From Muribaculaceae bacterium (lineage in GTDB: Bacteria > Bacillota > Clostridia > Lachnospirales > Lachnospiraceae): 44,581 nucleotides of DNA. The stretch is taken from the NCBI GenBank assembly GCA_023666425.1, contig JAMPCA010000013.1, forward strand, positions 1 to 44,581, written 5' to 3'. The notes under the pieces are model-generated. The model did no database searches. It saw only the letters and a program-made list of their open reading frames with translations, and was not told the origin of the DNA. This document shows, one piece after another, positions 1-6,999 of the stretch (its first letter is position 1; each line of letters starts with the position of its first letter). Position numbers and translations under genes: made by a program.

Positions 1-395
1 GCATGAAGGAAAAGCACATCTGCACCATGACGAGCAGGGAGTGGAAATCCCACACCATGATGGGCGAATCCTTTTCAAGCGCAATCCGGTAAGTCGGCGC
101 TATGCCGCCGAAAGCGGAAATACCCTGACGGCATAGGCTTCGGGTATCTTCGTCAAGCGAATCATAATCGAGGTAATAGAGGAAACTTGTCATAAAGGTA
201 AACGCCAACCCAGTAAAAGAAAACTCCTCTTTTTGTTGCACTATTAAATTCGTGCGAAAGCATTTCTGCCAGTGCATTTTCCTGATTTAGTGAAGAAATG
301 TTGCCGCTGGTCAATATGTAATTGTTCATTAGGTCGAGCTTATTCGGAACCTGGTAAAGTCGTATAATTTTGTGGCACATTATCTTTTCTTTCAT
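1..395 (-). pseudogene. frameshifted remnant of an unrecognised gene, cut by the left edge
   Basis: From the ATG at 395 a minus-strand frame runs to a stop at 162. A second frame, open from about 240 to the window edge, reads as protein (DYDSLDEDTRSLCRQG and later SPIMVWDFHSLLVMVQ). Skipping one base in the run of five T at 230-234 (plus strand) joins them into one continuous product, so a homopolymer frameshift is the simplest reading. The ATG at 395 is also in frame with the 408-905 gene, separated only by its TAA and four codons, so all three pieces may derive from one longer protein. I do not recognise the family. It could be a functional fragment, but the frameshift argues for decay or a sequencing error. 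Confidence 0.5.
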
Positions 396-407
396 ACACC
401 GTTCTGA

Positions 408-905
408 TTAGTTTATAAGAGATTTTTTGTTTATGTATTCTATTACAATTTCACGAATTTTTTCAGTATATTCACGAGAAAGTTTTTTGTCACGGTTATT
501 CATAGTTGTTTGGTTAAAAGTCATAGAAATAAGTTCTTGTAACATTTGGCAATCAGAAATATGGGAACAAGCATCTTTTGAACTTGAAATAAGTTGTGTA
601 TTAAAAACAGAGCCATTATATATGTATTTTTCCAATAACATGCTGTTTTTGTTCTGCTCGTTTTTTACCAATGCTCTTGCCAGGCTAGATAATGAGCGTG
701 AAGCATTTATGTTATCCTTTGACTTCATTTTTATGTGGAAATGATAATCATCTATTTTATCAATGTATTCCAATTTTCTCCCATAACGTGTAGAAGAAAA
801 GGACATGTTTGAAATTTCAATCGCCTCCTTGATTGCGTTGATTAAAGTGTCATTTAATGGTAGTTCCTGCTTTGCCATAGCAACATTTAGTTCATATATG
901 TACAT
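408..905 (-). CDS. hypothetical protein, 165 aa
   Basis: This is an unrecognised soluble protein with no signal peptide and no membrane segment. It is Lys/Ile/Asn/Ser-rich with a probably helical C-terminus (REYTEKIREIVIEYINKK). The start at 905 is supported by a GAGGGA ribosome site about eight bases upstream and by a good promoter at 941-969. The TAA at 408-410 is followed in the same frame by further coding-like sequence (the 1-395 relic), so the gene may be the N-terminal part of a larger protein cut by a nonsense mutation. Its promoter diverges from that of the gene at 1070. Base composition is more AT-rich than the core genes further right, in keeping with accessory DNA. Confidence 0.5.
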   Translation of the reverse strand: MYIYELNVAMAKQELPLNDTLINAIKEAIEISNMSFSSTRYGRKLEYIDKIDDYHFHIKMKSKDNINASRSLSSLARALVKNEQNKNSMLLEKYIYNGSVFNTQLISSSKDACSHISDCQMLQELISMTFNQTTMNNRDKKLSREYTEKIREIVIEYINKKSLIN

Positions 906-940
906 GTATCATCCCTCGCTTTACCTTCGTTCATAAGGGA

Positions 941-969
941 ATTATAGCACATTGGAAAAATAAAAACAA
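941..969 (-). promoter_or_regulatory. sigma-A-type promoter for the 408-905 gene
   Basis: Read on the minus strand, TTGTTT (964-969) is followed by a 17-base spacer and a consensus TATAAT (941-946). It lies 36 bases upstream of the ATG at 905. Confidence 0.7.
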
Positions 970-994
970 GAATAAAATTATTTTGTGCGATACC

Positions 995-1023
995 TTGACA
1001 ATGATTTTTGAATATAGTATAAT
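995..1023 (+). promoter_or_regulatory. near-perfect sigma-A promoter
   Basis: A consensus TTGACA (995-1000) and a consensus TATAAT (1018-1023) are separated by 17 bases. Transcription would begin near 1030, which rules out the upstream start at 983 for the following gene and supports 1070 or 1097. It diverges from the promoter at 941-969. Confidence 0.85.
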
Positions 1024-1069
1024 AACAAAAATAATTCACGCAAGTGTAAAACATGAAAGGAGACAAGTT

Positions 1070-1531
1070 ATGGAAAAAGATAGGGAGGATGATTTTATGA
1101 ACACTATTAAAAACTACTTACAAAACAACCCACTGCATTATGATTTTACTGATGATTGTACATACAGTGTTGATTATCAGATGAAAAAGGGGATTGAGAA
1201 ATTTTTTATCTATCGATCACCGCAGCCCAATGGAAAAGAAATATTTCCTATTGCTGCTTCTGTAATAGAAAGAAATTTTGAATTATATGGCAATATTGGT
1301 GATCCTGATTCAACAAGCACGCTGTTGCAAAAGATATATTCTTTGCTATGGCCGGAGATCAGGGTGCAGAAGGAAGAATATATGCTGAATAAGTCTGGAT
1401 GGATATATTCAGACACAATGACAAGCGTACAAACTACTCTAAACGCATTTATGGGAAACCAGATGCCGGAAATGTTGAAACAGTATGGTGTAAAAAAAGT
1501 TTCCAACAAAATGGCTTATTTTGCCATATGA
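1070..1531 (+). CDS. hypothetical protein, 153 aa
   Basis: No family is recognised. The protein is soluble, with no signal peptide or membrane segment; a Tyr/Phe-rich first half (NPLHYDFTDDCTYSVDY) is followed by a probably helical middle (TSTLLQKIYSLLWPEIRVQK). The ATG at 1070 follows AAAGGAG at good spacing and lies downstream of the strong promoter at 995-1023. A second in-frame ATG at 1097 also has a good site (GGGAGG) and would give a 144-aa protein, so the exact start is open. The frame is open further upstream to 983, but that part overlaps the promoter. The gene faces the truncated transposase-like relic, 25 bases away. It stands alone as a transcription unit, and its strong promoter suggests it is expressed. 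Confidence 0.6.
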   Translation: MEKDREDDFMNTIKNYLQNNPLHYDFTDDCTYSVDYQMKKGIEKFFIYRSPQPNGKEIFPIAASVIERNFELYGNIGDPDSTSTLLQKIYSLLWPEIRVQKEEYMLNKSGWIYSDTMTSVQTTLNAFMGNQMPEMLKQYGVKKVSNKMAYFAI

Positions 1532-1556
1532 TGAAGAAAACTAATTTCTTCCGGGT

Positions 1557-1931
1557 TTACAAACACACTTGACAATCAATATTAACGATCACCTGCGAAA
1601 TCCCATCCTTCATACGCACATAAAAAATGATGTCAAACCGAACCAGTCCTTCATTGATTTCTGCATGTTCCGTGTTCAGCCCGACCACCCGCTGTCCGTC
1701 TCTTTCCGTTTCGGCATTGGTCAATCCCGGCTCTACCGGAACTGCGCTGATAAAAGGCTCACCCTCAATATAGGATACCGCATCTTTCGGGTTCATTCCC
1801 TTAAACTCATCAACAGTCTTTACCAGAATATGCGCCAGAATGATTTTGTTGCCCAGCAGGCGCTTTGCCCTCTCGTCATATTGGGCAGCCTCGTCCGCCG
1901 CACTTACCGCATTTTTTATTTCCGTATCCAT
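1557..1931 (-). pseudogene. 3'-truncated Rpn/PD-(D/E)XK nuclease-family transposase-like relic
   Basis: The 124-aa frame carries the N-terminal part typical of the Lachnospiraceae PD-(D/E)XK nuclease-family transposase/Rpn proteins: DEAAQYDERAKRLLGNK, then ILAHILVKTVDEFKGM, and ending FDIIFYVRMKDGISQVIVNI. In intact members that last strand continues into a Glu/Gln-x-Lys catalytic motif and about 200 further residues. Here it ends abruptly at DCQVCL, so the nuclease core is incomplete and the protein should be inactive. The start at 1931 has an AAAGGAGGAG ribosome site. The break is close to the end of the convergent gene at 1531, suggesting a deletion or insertion joined the two there. Family assignment rests on remembered family sequences. 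Confidence 0.65.
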
Positions 1932-2064
1932 AAATCTCCTCCTTTTGTACCGCTGGCAGAACTATAAAGCCATTCCCAAAAGGAGTATGACCTCAAAGCC
2001 ATTATAACCTGAAATTTCCGCAAAATCAATCTGCACTTTGAAACGGGCACAGAGCCACTGCGAT

Positions 2065-2093
2065 TTGACAAGCGTTTATAGAAAAGGTAGAAT
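2065..2093 (+). promoter_or_regulatory. promoter of the barnase/barstar operon
   Basis: TTGACA (2065-2070), a 17-base spacer, then TAGAAT (2088-2093). The expected transcript start near 2100 excludes the ATG at 2094 and fits the ATG at 2127. Confidence 0.75.
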
Positions 2094-2126
2094 ATGAGTA
2101 TTATTTCAGGAGTGGAGGCAGGAGCG

Positions 2127-2822
2127 ATGGGGAAAATAAGACGAATTCTGATCAGTATGTTTGCGTTGCTGCTTTTAGGATTGCCGGCAGGAGAGCTTCA
2201 CGCGGAGATACTTCCGCCGCCGCAGGCACTCAGCGTGAAAGCCGCCGCCAATAAGGTAAAGCTGAATAAGACAAAGCTCACGCTTGTATATGGGAAGACC
2301 GCGAAGCTTAAGCTCAAAAATGCACCGGCGAAGGTGGCGTGGTATTCCTCGAACCAGAAGATTGCATATTGCAATGGGGGAACGCTTGAGGCGAGGGCTG
2401 TCGGGAAGGCGACCATCACTGCGAAATGTAAGGGGAAGAAGTACTCCTGTAAAGTGACCGTTACATCTGGGGAGAGCAGCAGCCTGAAAAAGGACGGTCA
2501 TTACACCAGCCGGAAAATGGTGGCGGAGTACATACATAAATACCAGTGTCTGCCGGAGAATTTTATCACGAAAGAAGAGGCGGGGGAATTGGGATGGAAA
2601 GGCGGTTCCCTGATTCCGTATAAGAGAGACGCCTGCATCGGCGGAAATGTTTACACGGATTATGAAAATGCCCTGGAGGCTGCGCCGGGCAGAACCTGGT
2701 ACGAGTGCGATATTGATACCATGGGAGCGCTGGAACGCGGTGCGAAGCGGCTGGTGTATTCCAGTGATGGCAGAATTTACTATACCGGCGATCACTACAA
2801 GAGCTTTACAAGGCTCTATTAG
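2127..2822 (+). CDS. secreted BIG2-domain barnase-like ribonuclease
   Basis: This predicted secreted 231-aa protein would cleave single-stranded RNA. Residues 1-26 form a signal peptide, about 42-113 a BIG2 Ig-like domain (NKVKLNKTKLTLVYGKTAKL), and about 130-231 a barnase-type microbial RNase. The RNase part follows barnase closely: LPENFITKEEAGELGW, GRTWYECDID, RLVYSSDGRIYYTGDHY. The catalytic set is present: Lys149, Glu193 (general base), Arg204, Arg208 and His223 (general acid). The start at 2127 is chosen because it follows a GGAGGCAGGAG site, begins the signal peptide and lies downstream of the promoter; the ATG at 2094 does not. The barstar-like gene follows 14 bases later. The BIG2 domain may hold the enzyme at the cell surface. 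Role as nutrient nuclease or antibacterial toxin is inference. Confidence 0.88.
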   Translation: MGKIRRILISMFALLLLGLPAGELHAEILPPPQALSVKAAANKVKLNKTKLTLVYGKTAKLKLKNAPAKVAWYSSNQKIAYCNGGTLEARAVGKATITAKCKGKKYSCKVTVTSGESSSLKKDGHYTSRKMVAEYIHKYQCLPENFITKEEAGELGWKGGSLIPYKRDACIGGNVYTDYENALEAAPGRTWYECDIDTMGALERGAKRLVYSSDGRIYYTGDHYKSFTRLY

Positions 2823-2836
2823 AAGGGATTTTGGAC

Positions 2837-3073
2837 ATGACACTTTCCTTTGACACAATCTGCGACAGAGAACAGTTACATACCTATATAGCGGAAAAGC
2901 TGTGCTTTCCTGCATACTATGGAAGAAATCTTGCGGCGCTGCACGATTGTCTGGGAGATGCATTACTGGCAGGGACAAAGGTGACGCTCGCGGGGACGGA
3001 CTCCATTCGGACAGCTCTTGGGGACTATGGGGAAAAGGTGCTGGATATATTTGCAGAATTCGGAATTAAGTGA
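2837..3073 (+). CDS. barstar-like ribonuclease inhibitor
   Basis: This 78-aa cytoplasmic protein aligns with barstar (about 90 aa) across the inhibitory helix: PAYYGRNLAALHDCL against the family PEYYGENLDALWDCL. The tyrosine, Asn31 and Asp37 (barstar Asp39, which occupies the barnase active site) are kept. The positions of barstar Asp35 and Trp38 are Ala33 and His36. The ATG at 2837 sits eight bases after AGAAGGGA; a TTG at 2831 is less likely. It immediately follows the barnase-like gene and presumably protects the producer from enzyme that folds before export. An XRE regulator begins 9 bases downstream, so the three genes are probably co-transcribed. Confidence 0.85.
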   Translation: MTLSFDTICDREQLHTYIAEKLCFPAYYGRNLAALHDCLGDALLAGTKVTLAGTDSIRTALGDYGEKVLDIFAEFGIK

Positions 3074-3082
3074 GGGATTGCA

Positions 3083-3505
3083 ATGCACAAATGCACAACA
3101 ACACAGTTGATAAACCGCATAAGAAAAAGCGATGATCTTGAGCTGCTTTCAGATTACGATGAAGACATCGACAATCCGACGGTGGGGAAGTTCCTGCAGG
3201 AGCAGCTGGCGAAAAGGGACATGGGCGTATCGGAACTGGCTTCGGAGATTATGCTGGACCGTACCTTTGTGTACCAGATGATGAGCGGTACGCGTATGCC
3301 GAACCGCACGCATTTATTACGGATTGCGCTGGCGTTGCGGCTTTCACTGGACGACGCCCAGCGGATGCTGCGGATTGCGCGGAAAGGGGAGCTTTATCCC
3401 CGTATCCGGAGGGATGCGGCCATCATTTTTGCCGTGCAGAAGAAGCTTACCATTTCCGAGACAAACGAGATGCTGGAGGGACTGGGGGAGCAGACGCTTC
3501 TGTGA
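3083..3505 (+). CDS. XRE-family helix-turn-helix protein of the kinase-associated type
   Basis: A 140-aa DNA-binding protein. Residues about 34-90 form an XRE-like helix-turn-helix (MGVSELASEIMLDRTFVYQM, then MSGTRMPNRTHLLRIALAL). The C-terminal part is predicted helical and ends ISETNEMLEGLGEQTLL. XRE proteins of this type are commonly found beside Ser/Thr protein kinase genes in Lachnospiraceae, and here a kinase gene lies immediately downstream in convergent orientation (54 bases apart). The ATG at 3083 follows GAGGG and lies 9 bases after the barstar-like gene, suggesting an operon with the RNase module. Whether it regulates the RNase, is a kinase substrate, or both cannot be told from sequence. 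Confidence 0.75.
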   Translation: MHKCTTTQLINRIRKSDDLELLSDYDEDIDNPTVGKFLQEQLAKRDMGVSELASEIMLDRTFVYQMMSGTRMPNRTHLLRIALALRLSLDDAQRMLRIARKGELYPRIRRDAAIIFAVQKKLTISETNEMLEGLGEQTLL

Positions 3506-3559
3506 ACCACGGCAGTCAGGTTCTATGGCCTGCAAAGCGCGCAGGACAGATTGTGTCTG

Positions 3560-5449
3560 CTAGGTAATCAGGGAGATTGTAAACCATGGCTCGGGAATAG
3601 CCGCATACAGATTTTTCACCTGGCTTTCGCTGACAGATAACTCTGTGAGCTGCGGAAGCTCCGTAAGCGGGGAAAAATCCGTGACAGCAGTGTTAAATAC
3701 ATGTACAGAGGTCAGCTGTCTGGCGGCGCCGATGCCGCTGATGTCGCGCAGAGGGTTTGAGCCAAGAACCAGGGCGTTCAGATTTGGGAACGCCTCAATG
3801 CCATGGAGGTCTGTAATCTGGTTAGAGCACAGATCCAGATGAGGGATATCGCGGAACATCGCTACCTCTGACAGAGAGGTAATACCTGATTCATAGAGAA
3901 CAATATGATTCAGGGAATCAATATCGGCAATGGACGCAAAATGCTCCTTTGGAAGTCCTCTGCATATCAGATTTTCAATGGGAAGCTCCTGCAGGGGCTC
4001 ATAGCTCTCAAGCATTAAATCTCCGATGGTCAGCTTTGTGAGGGACGTTCCTTTCAGAGGCGCAAGGTTCGTCACCTTTGTCCGGCTGATGCTCAAATCT
4101 GCGAGAAGGGTGCAGCTGGACAGAGGGGTCAGGTCGGACACACCGGTGTCTGCGATATGGAGTTCCCTCAGCATATTGCAGCCAGCCAGGGGCGACAGAT
4201 CAGTGATGGGATTGCCGGAAAGCGAAAGGCGTGAAACCGGAAGCCCTTCCAGTGGGGAGAGGTCTGTGATCTGCTGGTTGTCCAGCACCAGTTCGTTGAG
4301 GCTGGTCATGTACTGGAGCAGGGAGATATCCTGAATGTTTCCGTAAGTGTCTGTAATCGTATTATGGAGCCGGTGGGCATAGGGGTCAATATCGTGTGAG
4401 CCGTAGTCGTCAAAGACATTGTTCCCGCATATGAGCAGGCTCGTAATCTGCCGGAGTTCCCCGTAGGATACCGGTTCCGTGCCGGGCTTGCCAAGGGCGG
4501 CGGTGACGGCCTGCTGCAGCAGATAGGAAGAAAATTCGACCGTCCTCGTCTGTATGGATAAGGAGGGTGCGAGCAGCAGACAAAGCGCGCAGACCAGCGC
4601 CATAGCGAGGGCGGCACTGGCAGCCATCCATTTGTTTTTTCTGGAAAAGATGCCGGGACTGGTCAGCGCATCGATAAATTCGTCCACATTGCGGTAGCGT
4701 CTGTCAGGATCAAAGGCCGTCGCTTTTTTCACGACGGCCGCATTTCTGCCCGTGAGGGCGTTTAACGATTTTTCCGCATCGATTGTCCCGGTCAGCAGAT
4801 AGGCGTAAAGCCTTCCAAGCGCATAGATATCCGTGCGGGCATCTGTCTGGCGCGCGCCGTACTGTTCGGGCGCCGCCGTGTCCGCGGTGCCAATCAGTAC
4901 GGTGTCCTGCCCTCTCTCCGGGCTGAAAAAGCGCACCGCGCCCATATCAATGAGATAGCATTCCCCGGTTTTCGTCAAAACGACATTGGAGGGCTTTAAA
5001 TCCCGGAAAATCAAAGGCGGCTGTGCCTGATGCAAAAGCGCAAGCTGTCTGCAGAGCTGTTGTATGATCGGAATGGCCTGCTCCCTTGTGAGAGAGCCGT
5101 CCTTTTCGACCTTGTCCTGCAGAGTCTCCCCCTCGATATATTCCCGCAGGAGATAGGCGGAATTGTCCGCTTCAAAGTAGCCAATCATATAGGGGAAGCA
5201 GGAAAATCGCCCGTAGGTTCTCTCGTAGGCGTCAATCTGCCGTTCATTGCGCAGCATGGAAATATATTCTCCGGTGGCATATTTACAGAGGATCCGCCGC
5301 CCGTCAGCGTGCTCCAGAATCCAGATCTTACGCTCCGGCTGATCCTGCAGGCAGGAAATGAAACGGTAGCTGTTCAAAAAGTCCGGCAGAGCCGGGGCGT
5401 AGGTCGTCAGGTATTGGTTCTGAAATTCATCTAAAAGCTCTTGGTTCAT
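3560..5449 (-). CDS. membrane Ser/Thr protein kinase-like protein with extracellular leucine-rich repeats
   Basis: A 629-aa receptor-like protein. Residues about 25-265 are an N-terminal cytoplasmic protein-kinase fold with candidate catalytic Lys56 (ILCKYATGEY), catalytic loop FRDLKPSN (Asp150), metal-binding DMG (Asp168, replacing DFG) and an activation/APE-like segment GTADTAAPEQYG. The glycine-rich loop is not recognisable, so activity may be altered. Residues 273-294 form one membrane helix. Residues about 370-629 hold leucine-rich repeats of the type ITDLSPLEGLPVSRLSLSGN, predicted outside the cell. The start at 5449 has a GAGG site and its own extended -10 promoter (5491-5499). The gene overlaps the 3' end of the upstream secreted-protein gene by 23 bases and faces the XRE gene. 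A sensor phosphorylating cytoplasmic partners, possibly the XRE protein, is inference. Confidence 0.85.
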   Translation of the reverse strand: MNQELLDEFQNQYLTTYAPALPDFLNSYRFISCLQDQPERKIWILEHADGRRILCKYATGEYISMLRNERQIDAYERTYGRFSCFPYMIGYFEADNSAYLLREYIEGETLQDKVEKDGSLTREQAIPIIQQLCRQLALLHQAQPPLIFRDLKPSNVVLTKTGECYLIDMGAVRFFSPERGQDTVLIGTADTAAPEQYGARQTDARTDIYALGRLYAYLLTGTIDAEKSLNALTGRNAAVVKKATAFDPDRRYRNVDEFIDALTSPGIFSRKNKWMAASAALAMALVCALCLLLAPSLSIQTRTVEFSSYLLQQAVTAALGKPGTEPVSYGELRQITSLLICGNNVFDDYGSHDIDPYAHRLHNTITDTYGNIQDISLLQYMTSLNELVLDNQQITDLSPLEGLPVSRLSLSGNPITDLSPLAGCNMLRELHIADTGVSDLTPLSSCTLLADLSISRTKVTNLAPLKGTSLTKLTIGDLMLESYEPLQELPIENLICRGLPKEHFASIADIDSLNHIVLYESGITSLSEVAMFRDIPHLDLCSNQITDLHGIEAFPNLNALVLGSNPLRDISGIGAARQLTSVHVFNTAVTDFSPLTELPQLTELSVSESQVKNLYAAIPEPWFTISLIT

Positions 5450-6980
5450 AGTAGCAAACCTCGTATAGTAAGTGTGTAACTGTTAAAGTAATTATATCAG
5501 TATTCCACAGTTTCATTGATATTTTTGCTATATTTGCGGATTTCCAGCCATTGCCGTCGCAGATGGAGCAGTCTACAGTACCCTTGCCCTTGCAGCTGCT
5601 ACATTTTATCTTCCCTGCGCTGCAGCCGGTTCGGTTGCAGTTCACAATCCGTTGTTCCGCGTAAGAGTAATAGGTTCCTGTCCCGTTGCAGCTCGGGCAC
5701 ATCTTAAATCCGTCCGTACATTTTTTGCAGTCTACTTTTCCATTTCCGTTGCAGGCCGTGCAACGGGTTTTCTTGTCGGAGCTGCTGCTGCCCCCGCCCC
5801 CGGAGTTAGAGGATGATTCGTCCGAACCAGCGGTAGAGGAATCATAGCGCAGATTTTTTGCAACGTTCTTCTGCTTTAGGGATGTGGAATAAGTCAGGCT
5901 GACAGTTCCGCTATTTCCCCACGAGACACATAAATCGCATGTCGCATAGTTGATCAAAATGCTGTCTACAGAGCCCCGTTTGATGGATTTCGTTCCCGTA
6001 TAGTCAAAAAACTTATAGCCGTCGCTCCCATAAATGGATTGGAACGGATAATGCGAGGATTCTAAAAGCTTAATATAACCGTCGTACATGCTCCGTGTCA
6101 CGCCGCTGTATTTTACGACATTTGCCTTCACCCCGTAATCGCTTGTTTTTGTTGTCTTGGAATCCGGTGCGATTCCTGTATAGGACTCAAAGCTTGGCAG
6201 ATATACGGTGTTTGAGACGGAGTTTGCCTTTTTTGTTTTCAGTTTTATCCAAGTGCTTTTTTCACCCTTTGTGCCGGCACAGACGGGAATGAGTTTGTAA
6301 TAGTAGGCAGTTCCTGCCTTTACTGACGTATCATAATAAGTCATCCATTGTGTCTGAACGTTTGTGTAAGGATTCAACCAGTCCACATTCACGGTCGCGA
6401 TTTTTTTGTAGCCGCTGTTCTTTTTCGCCGAGCGGTAGACCAGATACTTCTCGGCTTCATAGTTGAGCTTCCATGTCAGGCGGCAGGATTTGACATATGC
6501 CTTGGAGTAAGTTTGTATCCACTCCGGTGCGGAAAGCTTTTTGTTAAATGTCAGCATGACCGGTTCGGAGAAGACGGTTACCGGATTGTAATAATCGTTA
6601 TCATTGACCGCCTTCAGGCGCACATAATAGGTTTTTCCCGGCTCTGTAAGATAGAATGAGAGGGTTTTAGTCTGTCCTGCGCTCCAGTAGTTTGTGTATC
6701 CCAATACTTCCTCATGCCAGGGGCCGTCCGGGCTGTTGGCGGATTCTATTTGAAGGGACTGGCCGGACTTGCGGTCCGTGTTATAGACAAAGTCACATTT
6801 GATATAGCTCCCCTCGGTATAAAAATTATAGGAATCTGGCAGAGCAGCGGCGGAGGCAGCGGCAACCTTCTCCGGGCCGAAGCCGCTTTCCATATTAAGC
6901 GCCGTCACACTCTGCATGGAAAAGAGCATTGCAAATACCAATAGAATGGAAATCATCTGCCTGCGTATTATCTTTTTCAT
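5427..6980 (-). CDS. secreted FN3-like protein with DnaJ-type CxxCxGxG zinc motifs
   Basis: A 517-aa exported protein of unknown function. It begins with a signal peptide (ISILLVFAMLFSMQSVTA). Residues about 45-255 look like two fibronectin-type-III-like beta domains (one strand reads AEKYLVYRSAKKNSGYKKI). A unique region and a Ser/Gly linker (about 390-405) follow, then repeated cysteine motifs like the DnaJ zinc-finger: CTACNGNGKVDC, CPSCNGTG, CSSCKGKGTVDC, CDGNG. An extracellular DnaJ-type zinc domain suggests zinc or protein binding. The ATG at 6980 follows GGAGG and lies 19 bases after the GH5 gene, so the two are probably in one operon. The last residues overlap the kinase start, so the true C-terminus could be affected by a late frameshift. 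Confidence 0.7.
   Translation of the reverse strand: MKKIIRRQMISILLVFAMLFSMQSVTALNMESGFGPEKVAAASAAALPDSYNFYTEGSYIKCDFVYNTDRKSGQSLQIESANSPDGPWHEEVLGYTNYWSAGQTKTLSFYLTEPGKTYYVRLKAVNDNDYYNPVTVFSEPVMLTFNKKLSAPEWIQTYSKAYVKSCRLTWKLNYEAEKYLVYRSAKKNSGYKKIATVNVDWLNPYTNVQTQWMTYYDTSVKAGTAYYYKLIPVCAGTKGEKSTWIKLKTKKANSVSNTVYLPSFESYTGIAPDSKTTKTSDYGVKANVVKYSGVTRSMYDGYIKLLESSHYPFQSIYGSDGYKFFDYTGTKSIKRGSVDSILINYATCDLCVSWGNSGTVSLTYSTSLKQKNVAKNLRYDSSTAGSDESSSNSGGGGSSSSDKKTRCTACNGNGKVDCKKCTDGFKMCPSCNGTGTYYSYAEQRIVNCNRTGCSAGKIKCSSCKGKGTVDCSICDGNGWKSANIAKISMKLWNTDIITLTVTHLLYEVCYYEPRAFR
5491..5499 (-). promoter_or_regulatory. extended -10 promoter for the kinase gene
   Basis: On the minus strand the sequence reads TGATATAAT, an extended -10 element with a consensus hexamer and no good -35. 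It lies 41 bases upstream of the kinase ATG, inside the 3' end of the preceding gene. Confidence 0.5.
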
Positions 6981-6999
6981 ATTTTGGCCTCCGTTGTGT

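Noticed and set aside
983-1069. Upstream extension of the 1070 gene to an ATG at 983
   Set aside because: The near-perfect promoter at 995-1023 lies inside it, so this part is unlikely to be in the mRNA.
1533-1551. GAAGAAA/TTTCTTC inverted repeat between convergent genes
   Set aside because: The stem is only seven AT-rich pairs without a T-tract, too weak to call a terminator.
2175-2978. 267-aa minus-strand open frame opposite the barnase/barstar genes
   Set aside because: It is antisense to two genes with clear family motifs, and the translation has no recognisable domain.
3506-3559. CCTGC/GCAGG hairpin as terminator between the XRE and kinase genes
   Set aside because: The stem is five base pairs and no T-tract follows on either strand.
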